Under the pieces are notes generated by a model. It worked only from the letters and a program-made list of their open reading frames with translations. It was not told the origin of the DNA and did not search any database. This document shows positions 34,825-45,094 of a stretch of DNA of 64,000 nt, piece by piece. The position numbers were made by a program, and so were the translations under genes. The stretch is from positions 124,001 to 188,000 of the forward strand of contig JANQAB010000003.1 in NCBI GenBank assembly GCA_024707265.1, read 5' to 3'. This DNA is from Sporocytophaga sp. (GTDB lineage: Bacteria; Bacteroidota; Bacteroidia; Cytophagales; Cytophagaceae). Each line of letters opens with the position of its first letter. Position 1 is the stretch's first letter.

Positions 34825-35589
34825 ATGTTAAAGATAAAAGACCTTAAAGCTTCCGTAGATGGAAAAGAAATTCTGAAAGGAATAAACCTGGAAGTAAAGG
34901 CTGGCGAGGTTCATGCGATCATGGGACCTAACGGATCAGGAAAAAGTACACTTGCCTCTGTACTTGCAGGTAGAGCAGATTACGAAGTAACAGGCGGAAG
35001 TGTTGAGTTTTTAGGAAAAAATTTATTGGATCTTGCTCCTGAAGAGAGAGCTGGAGAAGGTGTATTCCTTGCATTTCAGTATCCGGTAGAAATACCTGGA
35101 GTTTCTAATACAAACTTTCTGAAAACTGCAGTGAATGAAATTCGCCAGTACCGTAAGCAAGAGCCTCTTGATTCTGTAACATTCCTGAATATAATGAAGG
35201 AAAAAATGAAGCTTGTTGAAATCGATCAGGCTTTGTTGAAAAGATCTCTGAACGAAGGATTCTCCGGAGGTGAGAAAAAAAGAAATGAAATATTCCAGAT
35301 GGCAATGCTTGAGCCTAAGTTATCAATCCTTGATGAAACAGATTCAGGACTTGATATCGATGCATTGAGAATTGTTGCTAATGGCGTAAATAAATTAAAG
35401 TCCAAAGAAACAGCTTCAATTGTAGTTACCCACTACCAAAGACTTCTGGACTATATTGTTCCTGATTTTGTACATGTGTTATACAATGGACGTATTGTTA
35501 AATCAGGCACAAAAGAACTTGCATTTGAGCTTGAAGAAAAAGGTTACGATTGGATTAAAAACGAAGTAAAGGCAGGATCTGCAGTTTAA
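34825..35589 (+). CDS. sufC: Fe-S assembly ATPase SufC
   Basis: A 254-residue ABC-type ATPase driving the SufBCD scaffold. Walker A is GPNGSGKST (about residue 34), the signature LNEGFSGGEKKR (about 145), and Walker B LSILDETDSGLD. The His-switch lies in VVTHYQRLL. Soluble; no membrane segment. Three bases separate it from sufD. Confidence 0.97.
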   Translation: MLKIKDLKASVDGKEILKGINLEVKAGEVHAIMGPNGSGKSTLASVLAGRADYEVTGGSVEFLGKNLLDLAPEERAGEGVFLAFQYPVEIPGVSNTNFLKTAVNEIRQYRKQEPLDSVTFLNIMKEKMKLVEIDQALLKRSLNEGFSGGEKKRNEIFQMAMLEPKLSILDETDSGLDIDALRIVANGVNKLKSKETASIVVTHYQRLLDYIVPDFVHVLYNGRIVKSGTKELAFELEEKGYDWIKNEVKAGSAV

Positions 35590-35592
35590 ACC

Positions 35593-36861
35593 ATGAATTT
35601 AACAACTACAGAAGAACTGGTAAAAACCTTCAACGAAAATTCAAAGAAGCTCTCTCCTGCTCAGTCTGATGTCAGGAAAGATGCAATCTCTGCATTTCAG
35701 AAACAAGGTTTTCCGGGAAGAAAACACGAAGAGTGGAAATATACCAATCTAGCTCCTGTATTAGGAAGAGATTATCTGATTGAGGATACCACCACCCTTA
35801 ATAAAAAAGATATAGATGGTTTATTGCTTTCATCAATGGAAGCAAATCATCTTGTTTTTGTTAATGGAAACTATAACAAAGAGCTTTCATCGGTAAACGC
35901 TGAGGAACCAATTGTTATCAGTGATCTGAGTCAGGCTGGTGATATCAACGAATATCTTACAGCTTCGTCTATCACACTTAATGATAGCCTTACTGAGCTC
36001 AACACAGCATTGGCTAATGGTGTTGTGATAACTGTAAAAAAAGGGAAAGTAGTAAACAAGCCGATTATTATTCATTTTGTTGGCGATGGCAGAAAGGGTA
36101 ATATTTTCGCCAATACAAGAAACATTTTCATTCTTGAAGAAAATGCTCAGGCTACGTTTATTGAAAACTATTCTACAATAGGCTCAAACGCTCATTTCTC
36201 AAACAACATTACTCAAATTGTTGTAAAGAAAGATGCTTTTGCAACCTATTATAAAATACAAAATGATGCCCAATCTGATCATGTTGGTACAACGCAGGTA
36301 TACCAGCCTGAGAAAAGCAATTTTGCAGCCACGACAATTACTCTAGACGGAGGTATTATCAGAAACAACCTTAACATCCGCCTTTCTTCAGAATATTCTG
36401 AGGCATCTATGGTCGGATTGTATATGGTAAAAGGCAATACACATATAGATAACCATACCCTTGTAGATCATGCAAAAGCCAACTGCTACAGCAATGAGCT
36501 ATACAAAGGTTTACTGGATGATAAATCAACAGGTGTATTTAACGGAAAAATCTATGTAAGACAGGATGCACAAAAAACAAATGCATTTCAGTCGAACAAA
36601 AATATCCTTCTAAGCAAGGACGCTACCATGAACACAAAACCTCAGCTTGAAATATTTGCTGATGATGTTAAATGTTCACATGGAGCAACAACAGGTATGA
36701 TGGATGAAGAGCCATTGTTCTATTTGAGGTCAAGAGGGATCAGTGAGAAAAAAGCCAAAGCCTTGTTAATGCACGCTTTTGCTGCTGACATCCTTGAATA
36801 CATCAAACTGGAGCCATTGAAAGAATTGCTTGATCAGACCATCCTCGACAGATTAAGTTAA
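35593..36861 (+). CDS. sufD: Fe-S assembly protein SufD
   Basis: The 422-residue partner of SufB in the scaffold. Family features are the N-terminal EEWKYTNLAPVL, the central beta-helix, DNHTLVDHAKANCYSNELYKGLLDDKSTGVFNGKI (cited by its position, about 295-330), and the C-terminal KCSHGATTG then RSRGISEKKAKALLMHAFA. Soluble, cytoplasmic, with tight operon spacing on both sides. Confidence 0.96.
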   Translation: MNLTTTEELVKTFNENSKKLSPAQSDVRKDAISAFQKQGFPGRKHEEWKYTNLAPVLGRDYLIEDTTTLNKKDIDGLLLSSMEANHLVFVNGNYNKELSSVNAEEPIVISDLSQAGDINEYLTASSITLNDSLTELNTALANGVVITVKKGKVVNKPIIIHFVGDGRKGNIFANTRNIFILEENAQATFIENYSTIGSNAHFSNNITQIVVKKDAFATYYKIQNDAQSDHVGTTQVYQPEKSNFAATTITLDGGIIRNNLNIRLSSEYSEASMVGLYMVKGNTHIDNHTLVDHAKANCYSNELYKGLLDDKSTGVFNGKIYVRQDAQKTNAFQSNKNILLSKDATMNTKPQLEIFADDVKCSHGATTGMMDEEPLFYLRSRGISEKKAKALLMHAFAADILEYIKLEPLKELLDQTILDRLS

Positions 36862-36878
36862 GATAAAAGTTAAGTAAG

Positions 36879-38118
36879 ATGAGTGGAACAAAGATAAAAG
36901 GGTTAGACCTTACGGCAATAAGAGAAGAATTTCCTGTACTGGATCAACAGGTAAACGGGAAGCCTCTTGTTTATTTTGACAATGCAGCGACCACTCAGAA
37001 ACCCAAGGCGGTTATCGACAGCCTTGTAAGTTACTATTCATCTTACAATGCCAATATCCATAGAGGCATTCATACACTTGCGGAAAAAGCTACTGCTGCT
37101 TTTGAAAGTACCAGAGAGGCTATCAGAGCTTTTATAAATGCTTCTTCTACAGAAGAAATCATCTTTACTAAAGGCACTACAGAGTCTATAAACCTTGTAG
37201 CAGCTACCTGGGGAAGACAAAATATTCATAAGGGTGATGAAATCATTGTTTCAGGACTGGAACATCACTCGAATATGGTTCCCTGGCAGATATTGGCCAT
37301 TGAGAAAGGTGCTACTGTAAAGATCATTCCGGTGAATGAAAACGGAGAATTGATCCTTAATGAGCTGGAAAACCTGATTACAGCCAAAACCAAAATCATT
37401 GCCCTTAATCATGTTTCCAATGCGTTAGGCACCATTAATCCGATAGCTGAAGTGATCAAAATAGCGCACAGCAAAGATATTAAAGTGCTTATAGACGGAG
37501 CTCAGGCAGTTTCGCACCTTGACATAGACGTTCAAAAACTGGATGCTGATTTCTATGCATTCTCAGGACATAAGATGTACGGTCCTACTGGAATCGGTAT
37601 ACTGTATGGTAAAAAAGCCTTACTGGAAGAAATGCCGCCCTACCAGGGAGGAGGAGAAATGATCAAAGAAGTAACTTATGCTTCATGTTCATTTAATGAA
37701 TTACCATATAAATTCGAAGCTGGTACTCCGAACATTGCAGATGCTATAGCTTTAAAGGCGTCTGTAGATTTCATCAATAGATTCGGGAAACCTGCGATAA
37801 GAGAGGTAGAGAATCAGCTTTTAGAATATGCTACTCAAAAAACTCTCTGCTATTCCTGGTCTGAAGATTAAAGGTACAGCAAAAGAGAAAGTAAGTGTAA
37901 TCTCTTTTGTAATCGAAGGTATTCACCATCAGGATCTGGGCATTCTGCTTGATCAGGAAGGTATAGCGATAAGAACAGGTCATCATTGTACTCAACCATT
38001 GATGGGTCATTTCGGCATTCCTGGTACAGCAAGGGCATCCTTTGCAGTTTACAATACTTTTGAAGAAATAGACAGACTGGAAGCTGGAATTAAAAAAGCT
38101 GTAAAGATGTTGAAGTAA
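36879..38118 (+). CDS. sufS: Cysteine desulfurase SufS, +1 frameshift at A6
   Basis: This PLP enzyme mobilises sulfur from cysteine for cluster assembly. The first frame (36879-37871) has the PLP lysine in SGHKMYGPTGIG; the second (37828-38118) has the catalytic Cys in TGHHCTQPLMGHFG. They join if one A is removed from the A6 run at 37837-37842, giving EYATQKLSAIPGLKIKG. Because sufS is essential to an otherwise intact operon, the break is more likely a sequence error than a real lesion. Confidence 0.9.
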
Positions 38119-38132
38119 GGGAATTTCAAAAA

Positions 38133-38579
38133 ATGAGCTCAGCAGAAAAAACAGTTAAGGAAATACAAAATCAGATAGTCGAAGAATTTTCACTTTTCGA
38201 TGAATGGGATGAAAAATATGCATACCTGATTGAACTTGGTAAAAAACTGGAAATTCTTGATCCCTCTCATAAAACAGAGGAAAAGAAAATAAAAGGCTGT
38301 CAGTCACAGGTATGGTTAAATTCTTATCTGAAAGATGACAAAATTTATTACCAGGCAGACAGTGATGCAGTGATTGTTAAGGGATTGGTTAGTTTGCTTG
38401 TGAGAGTATTTTCAGGTCATCCGCCAGCAGAAGTTGCCCAAGCCGATATTGATTTTATTGATGAGATTGGCTTAAAGCAACATCTTTCTCCAACAAGATC
38501 TAATGGTCTTGTATCTATGCTGAAGCAAATGAAACTGGATGCTGTCGCATTTCAGGCATTATTGCAGTCCAAACAGTAA
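38133..38579 (+). CDS. sufE: SufE sulfur acceptor protein
   Basis: The 148-residue partner of SufS accepts persulfide. The reactive Cys lies in KIKGCQSQVWL at about residue 55, and LLVRVFSGHPPAEV and IDEIGLKQHLSPTRSNGL follow as in the family. It begins 14 bases after sufS. Confidence 0.94.
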   Translation: MSSAEKTVKEIQNQIVEEFSLFDEWDEKYAYLIELGKKLEILDPSHKTEEKKIKGCQSQVWLNSYLKDDKIYYQADSDAVIVKGLVSLLVRVFSGHPPAEVAQADIDFIDEIGLKQHLSPTRSNGLVSMLKQMKLDAVAFQALLQSKQ

Positions 38580-38596
38580 ATAACTCCTAAATCATT

Positions 38597-38935
38597 ATGA
38601 GTTCAGAAGAAACCAAATTAAATCATGACGATGAGGCGTTAAAAGAAAAAGTTCTTGACGCTATCAAAACGATTTATGATCCTGAGATTCCGGTAAATAT
38701 TTATGAATTAGGATTAATTTATGATATTAATGTTTTCCCGGTAAATAACGTACATGTTGTGATGACCCTTACCTCTCCCTCCTGCCCCAGCGCTGGAACC
38801 ATACCCGGAGAAGTTGAGCAGAAGATCAGAGAAATCGAAGGGATCAACGATGTAAGTGTAGAACTGACTTTTGATCCTCCTTACCATCAGGACATGATGA
38901 GCGAGGCGGCCAAACTTGAGCTGGGCTTTTTATAG
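38597..38935 (+). CDS. DUF59/MIP18-family Fe-S assembly protein (SufT-like)
   Basis: A 112-residue protein with the DUF59 fold. It shows DAIKTIYDPEIPVNIYELGLIY and the conserved TSPSCPSAGTIP containing the cysteine implicated in Fe-S maturation. Members act in cluster delivery; in suf operons they are commonly called SufT or PaaD-like. Gap to sufE is 17 bases. Confidence 0.9.
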   Translation: MSSEETKLNHDDEALKEKVLDAIKTIYDPEIPVNIYELGLIYDINVFPVNNVHVVMTLTSPSCPSAGTIPGEVEQKIREIEGINDVSVELTFDPPYHQDMMSEAAKLELGFL

Positions 38936-39020
38936 AATTTGTGAGTGAACACTCAAAATGTCAATAGGTTAATAACCAATTTTAAAAAATCAAAAATCAC
39001 TAATCCAATAGCTTAAAGAT

Positions 39021-39437
39021 ATGTATCCAGAAGCACTAGTTGCGCCAATGCGCGCAGATCTAAGCACTGCCGGATTTCAGGAATTAAAATCACCTGAGCA
39101 GGTAGATCAGTTGCTTAAAAATGAGAAAGGTACTGTGTTGCTTGTTGTAAATTCTGTATGCGGTTGCGCTGCAGGAGCAGCAAGACCAGGAGCGAAACTT
39201 GCAGTAAGCAGAAGTAAAGTAAAACCTGACGTATTGGCAACTGTTTTTGCAGGTGTAGATACTGCAGCCGTTCAAAAGGCAAGAGAATATTTCCTTCCTT
39301 ATCCTCCTTCATCTCCTTCCATGGCTATTTTCAAGAATGGAGAACTGGTACATTTTGTTGAAAGACATCATATTGAAGGAAGATCTGCTGAAATGATCGC
39401 TGAGCACCTTCAAATGGTATTTGAAGAACTTGCTTAA
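39021..39437 (+). CDS. Bacilliredoxin (BrxA/BrxB family)
   Basis: A 138-residue thioredoxin-fold protein of the YphP/YqiW family with the Cys-Gly-Cys active site in NSVCGCAAGAARPG (about residue 48). The start MYPEALVAPMRADL is characteristic. In Firmicutes these remove bacillithiol from proteins; in Bacteroidota they are found with SUF genes and probably repair thiol modifications. It lies 85 bp after the DUF59 gene and is followed by a terminator. Confidence 0.9.
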   Translation: MYPEALVAPMRADLSTAGFQELKSPEQVDQLLKNEKGTVLLVVNSVCGCAAGAARPGAKLAVSRSKVKPDVLATVFAGVDTAAVQKAREYFLPYPPSSPSMAIFKNGELVHFVERHHIEGRSAEMIAEHLQMVFEELA

Positions 39438-39450
39438 GTTTTAACTAAAA

Positions 39451-39486
39451 GGTTGCCGGGGACGTATATTTCTCAGCAACCTTTTG
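39451..39486 (+). terminator. Terminator at the end of the suf region
   Basis: AAGGTTGC and GCAACCTT form an 8-bp stem with a 19-nt loop and a following TTTT, 13 bases after the bacilliredoxin stop. Confidence 0.6.
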
Positions 39487-39584
39487 CTTTTTGATGTACT
39501 TTTAAAAAGTAGCCAATTATTTATTGGAATTTAAAGCAAGCTGATTCCGCCTTTTTATTCCAACAAATTTTTAACGGAAATAGT

Positions 39585-39968
39585 ATGAATAACACTCCAA
39601 CTTTTGAGAATAGCATCATTTCAATGTCATATTTAGGACAAGTACTTTTAGTCGATTACAAAAAGAGATCGATAATTGACCTTAAGGCGGTAAAAAATTC
39701 AGTTCAGGAAAGAGAAAAATTTATCAAAAATGCACCGCTACTGGTTATCGCTGACATCTCCAAAATTGAATATTTTACTAAAGCCGCCAGGTCTTATTTA
39801 GCTGGCCCCTCCAACAAAACAGCAGCTACTGCTATCGTTTTCCGTTCTAAAATTCAGGAAGTAATTGGCAATATCTACATTAAGTTTCATAAGCCTAAAA
39901 CCCCGGTAAAATTATTTACCAGGATTTCAGATGCTCAGGAATGGCTTCAGACTTTTTTAAAGCCATAA
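39585..39968 (+). CDS. Hypothetical STAS/SpoIIAA-like protein
   Basis: A 127-residue soluble protein. The pattern VLLVDYKKRSIIDLKAVKNSV, then LLVIADISKIEYFTKAARSYLAG and AIVFRSKIQEVIGNIYIKF, ending in an amphipathic helix DAQEWLQTFLK, resembles small STAS/SpoIIAA-like proteins of Bacteroidota. No phosphorylatable Ser can be fixed with certainty. Convergent with the sulfatase gene ending 12 bp further on. Function unknown. Confidence 0.6.
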   Translation: MNNTPTFENSIISMSYLGQVLLVDYKKRSIIDLKAVKNSVQEREKFIKNAPLLVIADISKIEYFTKAARSYLAGPSNKTAATAIVFRSKIQEVIGNIYIKFHKPKTPVKLFTRISDAQEWLQTFLKP

Positions 39969-39979
39969 TATTATAATAA

Positions 39980-41582
39980 TTACGGTTGAAAAGAAACCGG
40001 CTTCCCTTCTACTACAATTTTTGCTATCCTCGGAGATTTCCATCCTGGTTGACCTAATCCTTTTTCCCATGCAAGAAAATCTGCTTTCAGCTCTTCTACC
40101 TTTTGAGTTAACTTTAAAGAAAGATCTTTTTTTTCATACGGATCATTTTTAAGGTCATATAAAAATGTCGTCTTATCATTATCATTTACCAGCAGCTTAT
40201 AATCACCTTTTCTGATAGTCTTTACAAAACCATTTCTCCAGTACAAGATCTCGTGTGGATTTTTCTTATTAACCCCTGTTATATATGGTAATAAATCAAC
40301 GCCATCATAGCTTCTGTCTGCCGGTAACTTTGTTGCTGTGGCTGAAGCAAAAGTCGGGAATAAATCCAATGTACTTACAGGAGCTTCGTAGACTGTCCCG
40401 GCTTTGATCTTTTGGGGCCACTTTATAAACAAAGGCGTCCGTATTCCGCCTTCATAGTGCGTTAACTTTCCTCCTTTCAAAGGATAGTTGATGTTCTCAT
40501 AGCTTCCATCGTATAGGGTAATACCTTCTTTGGTGCCATTGTAATTGAGTTTGTGATAGGTTGAACCGTTATCTCCTGAAAACACAACGATTGTATTAGA
40601 ATCTAATCCTTCCTGCTTTAATTTGTCAAGAATTCTTCCTACTGCCTGATCCAGACTCACCGTCATAGCTAGCAGAATGCGCTGTTGTTCGTCTTTGATG
40701 TGTGTTAACTTATCATAATCTTGTTTTACAGCCTGCAATGGTGTATGGATTGCTCCGAAAGGCACATAGAGAAAAAAATGGTTTGTCTTTATTCACGTCA
40801 ATAAAACTAACAGCTTCTCTTGCTATTGCTGAGGTCTGGTATTCCTTCTCATCAACAAGCTCTCCATTCCTGAATATACCGGTAGCAATAGGATCTCTCT
40901 TCCACTGATATTTATTAGTGTTAGAGGCATAATGATGATAGCCTTCCTTATTTTTAAAGGTCACTTTCTCTTGATCATTTTCATCTGTATAATATAAAGT
41001 AGAACCACCATACCAGCCCCAGCTATAATCAAAACCACGCTGATGTGGTCTGTAACCATCATAAAAACCGGCATGCCATTTACCAATGATTCCTGTTGTA
41101 TAACCATTCTTCTTTAACAACTCAGCATAATTAATTTCCGTTGAAGGCACGCCTTGCGTTTTCTCGTCAGGGGCTATTTTCTGTTCAAGCAGGCTTTTAA
41201 CATATTTTACACTGTCGGCAGTGTAAGCTGAAAAAGATGGATAATGCAGGTGAAACTCTGATCCAAAACGTTGCTGGTATCTTCCTGTAAGCAAGGCCGC
41301 ACGGGAGGCACAGCAAATCGGCGCTGTAACATAGTTCTGTTTAAACCTGACACCTTCATTGGCTATGGCATCAATATTCGGTGTCTGAATATATTTGTTC
41401 CCATTAACTGATGGTACATTCTGACCAAAGTCATCCGCAAAGATGAAAACGATATTAGGTTTATTCACAAGGGATTTATCGCTTTCCACTTTTGTTTCAT
41501 CACTGTTTCTCAGTGAAGTAAAAATAACTGCACTACCAGCCAGCACTAAGCCTGCTGAAATTAGCCATGTTCTTTTGCTCAT
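39980..41582 (-). CDS. Sulfatase A (S1 family), +1 frameshift at T7
   Basis: This exported sulfatase hydrolyses sulfate esters after conversion of the active-site Cys to formylglycine. The N-terminal hydrophobic anchor or signal is followed by FIFADDFG metal ligands, and the maturation site is CCASR (C-x-A-x-R, Ala instead of Pro). Later motifs are GIIGKWHAG and FSGDNGST. The two frames join if one base is removed from the seven-base run at 40772-40778, giving DKPFFLYVPFGAIHTPLQ. It is last in the leftward locus, behind a 317-bp gap with repeats. Confidence 0.85.
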
Positions 41583-41680
41583 ATATTTGGGTGATTTTTA
41601 AGTTTCAAAAATGTAATTGTGTAATCATAATCTCATCTTAATCCCACTCACGAAAGAGAAGGACTATGATGAACGCAAAT

Positions 41681-41777
41681 GAGACGCCAGCATGGTGTCT
41701 CTATAAAAGGTATTGCATGATATTAAACATAGGGCTAACACCCTATGCTGACAAAATACCACCCCCTCCGGGGGCTC
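41681..41777. repeat. Three-hairpin intergenic repeat, copy 1
   Basis: Three palindromes in fixed order: GAGACGCCA-GCA-TGGTGTCTC, CATAGGG-CTAACA-CCCTATG and CCCCC-TCC-GGGGG. Copies 2 and 3 lie at 44924 and 45095 with the same order. This fills most of the 317-bp gap between sulfatases A and B; the rest is heptad repeat (41839-41901) and unassigned AT-rich sequence. Confidence 0.75.
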
Positions 41778-41838
41778 AATGGTTCCAACCATTTACTTGA
41801 TAATAAATTCAACCTTTTAGAATCCTCACAGTTGTTTA

Positions 41839-41901
41839 CTTTCCGCTTTCCGCTTTAAGCTTTAAGCTTTCAGCTTTTAACTTTAAGCTTACAACTTCCC
41901 T
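41839..41901 (-). repeat. Heptanucleotide tandem repeat at the 3' end of sulfatase B
   Basis: Nine consecutive 7-mers on the plus strand (CTTTCCG twice, CTTTAAG twice, CTTTCAG, CTTTTAA, CTTTAAG, CTTACAA, CTTCCCT). The last unit overlaps the sulfatase B stop codon at 41900. Confidence 0.65.
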
Positions 41902-43369
41902 ACTGTACATCCATCGGTTTTGGAGGAATGTATTTACCATCTTTATCCAAAGGTCTTTCATCAGCATATTTTGGAATAACATAACCCACAGCTTTTTCCT
42001 GCTTTGAAAGTTCCTGCTGTAATTGCTCCTTTAGTTTCGCTGCTTCATTCCAATTTATCAGATTATTAGATTCATTTGGGTCTTTGGTTAAATCAAAAAG
42101 TTCATTCCACTCATTCTGTCCGGGATAAACAATAAGCTTACTTGTCTCTGTACGAACAGCTTTAATTGTAGGAGTTGTAGTTCCATCTTCATAGAAGTAT
42201 TCGTAAAGGAAAGAAGTCCTCCAGTCTTTAATTTTATTCTCTATAAGTGACACCCAGCTCTTACCCTGATAAGATTTAGGGGCGCTGATACCAGCTAAAT
42301 CAAGAATGGACGGAGCCTGGTCAAGGTTCAACACCAGTTTATCTATAGTCCTTCCTTTAGGAAATCTTGCAGGGTAACGAACGAGAAGAGGAATTCTCAT
42401 AGATTCTTCATAGGCAGCACGTTTATCACCTAATCCATGCTCACCAAAGAAGAAACCATTGTCGCTTGAAAAAATTACAACAGTATTCTCTGCCAACTTC
42501 AATGAATCCAATACATTCAAGATTCTTCCGACATTTTCGTCAATTCCTTTTAAAGCTCCGAAATATCCTCTGATTGTCTTCTCATTGTTATCTGTCCATG
42601 ATGTGCTCTTGTTCTGAGCGATGTTTGTATTTTTTATTTTCGATTCAATCTTGTTTTTATACGGAGCCTCCAGATGTTCATTCGATGGCTTTATCAGTTC
42701 AACATCCGCATAAGTATTGGTATGTCTAACAGGAGGTTGAAAAGGTCCATGTCCTGATTTATATGCAAGCACCAAAGCAAATGATTTATCTTTATTTCCT
42801 TTTATATAATCAAGCGCAAATTCTGTTGTGACGTCATCCACCCAACCCACAGTAGGTTGGCTTACTCCATTAATCTCTAATGGACAATCAAAATAAGCTC
42901 CTTGCCCTACAAAGCTTACGGAATAATCAAATCCTGGTCTCTTCCCAGTTTCTTTTCCCATATGCCATTTACCAAAAAATGCTGTTTTATAACCAACTTT
43001 CTTCAACAATACCGGGTATGTTTCCAATGTATCTGTAAAGTTTGTATGGTTATTAGCAATTCCATTTAAATGATTATACCTTCCTGTGAGCAAGGCCGAC
43101 CTGCTTGGAGAACAAAGAGAATTGATTACAAATGCATTTCTAAAGCGGACACCTTCATTTGCGATTCTATCAAGATTGGGGGTTTTAAACCATGGGAAAC
43201 GGGCATTAGCTCCCTGTTCATCCTGAACAACGCTTAAAGCATCATATCTTTGATCATCAGTATAAATAAAGATGATATTAGGTTTAGCGTTCTTTAGATT
43301 TGCTTGTGCATGAGCTTTTCCCAAAGTCAGGCAAAGGGCCAGGATTGAAAACAGGTATCTCTTTTTCAT
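41900..43369 (-). CDS. Sulfatase B (S1 family)
   Basis: A 489-residue exported sulfatase. The signal peptide ends KAHAQ; metal-binding FIYTDDQRYDAL follows. The formylglycine site is CSPSR in NSLCSPSRSALLTGRYNHLNG, an ideal C-x-P-x-R. Further motifs are FFGKWHMGKE and FSSDNGFFFGEHGLGDK. The C-terminal KPMDVQ is short and polar. Its start lies 19 bases after the stop of sulfatase C, so the two are co-transcribed. The substrate cannot be read from sequence. Confidence 0.92.
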   Translation of the reverse strand: MKKRYLFSILALCLTLGKAHAQANLKNAKPNIIFIYTDDQRYDALSVVQDEQGANARFPWFKTPNLDRIANEGVRFRNAFVINSLCSPSRSALLTGRYNHLNGIANNHTNFTDTLETYPVLLKKVGYKTAFFGKWHMGKETGKRPGFDYSVSFVGQGAYFDCPLEINGVSQPTVGWVDDVTTEFALDYIKGNKDKSFALVLAYKSGHGPFQPPVRHTNTYADVELIKPSNEHLEAPYKNKIESKIKNTNIAQNKSTSWTDNNEKTIRGYFGALKGIDENVGRILNVLDSLKLAENTVVIFSSDNGFFFGEHGLGDKRAAYEESMRIPLLVRYPARFPKGRTIDKLVLNLDQAPSILDLAGISAPKSYQGKSWVSLIENKIKDWRTSFLYEYFYEDGTTTPTIKAVRTETSKLIVYPGQNEWNELFDLTKDPNESNNLINWNEAAKLKEQLQQELSKQEKAVGYVIPKYADERPLDKDGKYIPPKPMDVQ

Positions 43370-43388
43370 TTCTTTAGTTTTATTTTAA

Positions 43389-44780
43389 TTATTCCTTTCC
43401 TCCCCCTTTAAGTCTCGGGGCATTGGGAGCGTTAACTTTTGGCAGAAATGCTATCAATTCTTTTTTAACACTCGCATATTTCGGATCATTAGCGATATTC
43501 TTCCATTCCTGAGGATCTGTATCATGATCATACAATTCTTCAGTCCCGTCTTGGTAAACGATATATCGATATCTCTCATTCCGGACAGAATGATTACCCA
43601 AGCCATGCGTAGTAACAGAAGCATAATTCCATGATGCTAAAGGATTTTTTAACAGAGGCACTATGCTATTTCCTTCTAATCCGGGTTTTGAAGGCAATTG
43701 ACATAAATCTATCAATGTAGGATAAATATCCATTAGGTTTACAGTTCGTTTCACTACTGTATTGGCTTTTGTAATACCAGGAGCTATAACAATAAACGGA
43801 ACTCTTGTTGCTTCTTCCCAAAGGGCAAACTTTCTCCAATGCTCCTTCTCTCCCAAGTGCCAGCCATGATCACCAAAGAGTACGATGATCGTATTGTCTT
43901 TATACTTACTCTTATTCAAAGCATTCACCAGTCTCCCGATTTGTCCATCAGCGAAAGTATTGCTTGCCAGATACCCTTGAACAGCTTTTTTCCATTGACC
44001 TGATTCAACAATAAACTTATGATCTCCATCTGGCTTAGCGATTGCCACTCCTGCAGCAGGAACATCAGACAAGTCGTTGGGTATTACAGAAGGCAAAGTA
44101 ATTTTATCCAATGGATATAAATCGAAATACTTCTGTGGAACATACCATGGAAGATGCGGCCTTGTAAAACCTATTGCCAGAAAGAATGGCTTATCGTGGT
44201 TTTTCTCAAGAAAATCAATTCCTTTAGAAACTGTTTTATAATCGCCCATGTCTTCATCCTTCACATTCACAGGGCTCCAGTCAAAGTGTGATTTACCATT
44301 AACAGGTGCCGATGCCGGTTGTGGATCTTTTGGAACACCATGGTAGACCGGCCATGATGCATCGTCATTGTAACTGTTATGGTAAATTTTACCAGCTGCT
44401 TCCACTTCGTAGCCATTGGCTGTGAAATACTGCGGCAGAGTCACAGCGTCTTTTAATACAGGCCTCCATGGCTGATCATTGTGATAGACACCTGATGTAG
44501 CAGGACGCACTCCTGTAAGTAAACTGGCTCTTGAAGGATTACAAGCCGGAGCAGAACAATAAGCTTTTTCAAACCTCACACCCGACTTAGCCAGCTTGTC
44601 CAGATTTGGCGTAATAATTCCTTTATAACCACCAAAGGGCTCTATCCAATCATTCATATCATCAACAGCAATGAACAACACATTATACTTTCCAGCAGAT
44701 TGTGCCTCACTTATGTTGTGATTCAAAAATACTATTGCGATAACCAAAACAATCGCTCTTTTAAATGTACTCAAACTCAT
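43389..44780 (-). CDS. Sulfatase C (iduronate-2-sulfatase-like)
   Basis: A 463-residue exported sulfatase with signal peptide (residues 1-26). Metal ligands lie in FIAVDDMNDW and the formylglycine site is CNPSR in SAPACNPSRASLLTGVRP. The motifs AIGFTRPHLPWYVPQKYFDLY and FGDHGWHLGEKEHWRKFALWE are characteristic of iduronate-2-sulfatase and choline-sulfatase-like groups. The exact substrate is unknown. It is first of the C-B pair, behind a 556-bp gap carrying two three-hairpin repeats. Confidence 0.92.
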   Translation of the reverse strand: MSLSTFKRAIVLVIAIVFLNHNISEAQSAGKYNVLFIAVDDMNDWIEPFGGYKGIITPNLDKLAKSGVRFEKAYCSAPACNPSRASLLTGVRPATSGVYHNDQPWRPVLKDAVTLPQYFTANGYEVEAAGKIYHNSYNDDASWPVYHGVPKDPQPASAPVNGKSHFDWSPVNVKDEDMGDYKTVSKGIDFLEKNHDKPFFLAIGFTRPHLPWYVPQKYFDLYPLDKITLPSVIPNDLSDVPAAGVAIAKPDGDHKFIVESGQWKKAVQGYLASNTFADGQIGRLVNALNKSKYKDNTIIVLFGDHGWHLGEKEHWRKFALWEEATRVPFIVIAPGITKANTVVKRTVNLMDIYPTLIDLCQLPSKPGLEGNSIVPLLKNPLASWNYASVTTHGLGNHSVRNERYRYIVYQDGTEELYDHDTDPQEWKNIANDPKYASVKKELIAFLPKVNAPNAPRLKGGGKE

Positions 44781-44923
44781 TATATGATTATTGTATGATA
44801 TTAATTTTATTGTACTATAATTAGGTTAGGGTTCCACCTTACTAACAAACATTGCCCATCCCAAAGGTGACTTTTTTTTCACGATTCATTTATATAAAGC
44901 ATAAGGCCTGCATAATGGATAGA

Positions 44924-45035
44924 GAGACGTCAGCATGGCGTCTTTACAAAGGGTATTGCATGATATTATTTTTCCTCCAATGAAACATAGGGCTTACACC
45001 CTATGCTGACAAAATATCACCCCCTCCGGGGGCTC
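44924..45035. repeat. Three-hairpin intergenic repeat, copy 2
   Basis: Same order of palindromes as copy 1 with changes: GAGACGTCA-GCA-TGGCGTCTT, CATAGGG-CTTACA-CCCTATG, CCCCC-TCC-GGGGG. It lies in the 556-bp gap between sulfatases C and D. Confidence 0.75.
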
Positions 45036-45094
45036 AGAGCTTCAAACTTTCTCTAATTGTGTTTACTCATCAACATGCAGAGCCTTTAGATAGA

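Noticed and set aside
36879..38118. sufS as a pseudogene
   Set aside because: The operon is otherwise intact, both catalytic residues are present in the two frames and one base in A6 explains the break; an error is more likely.
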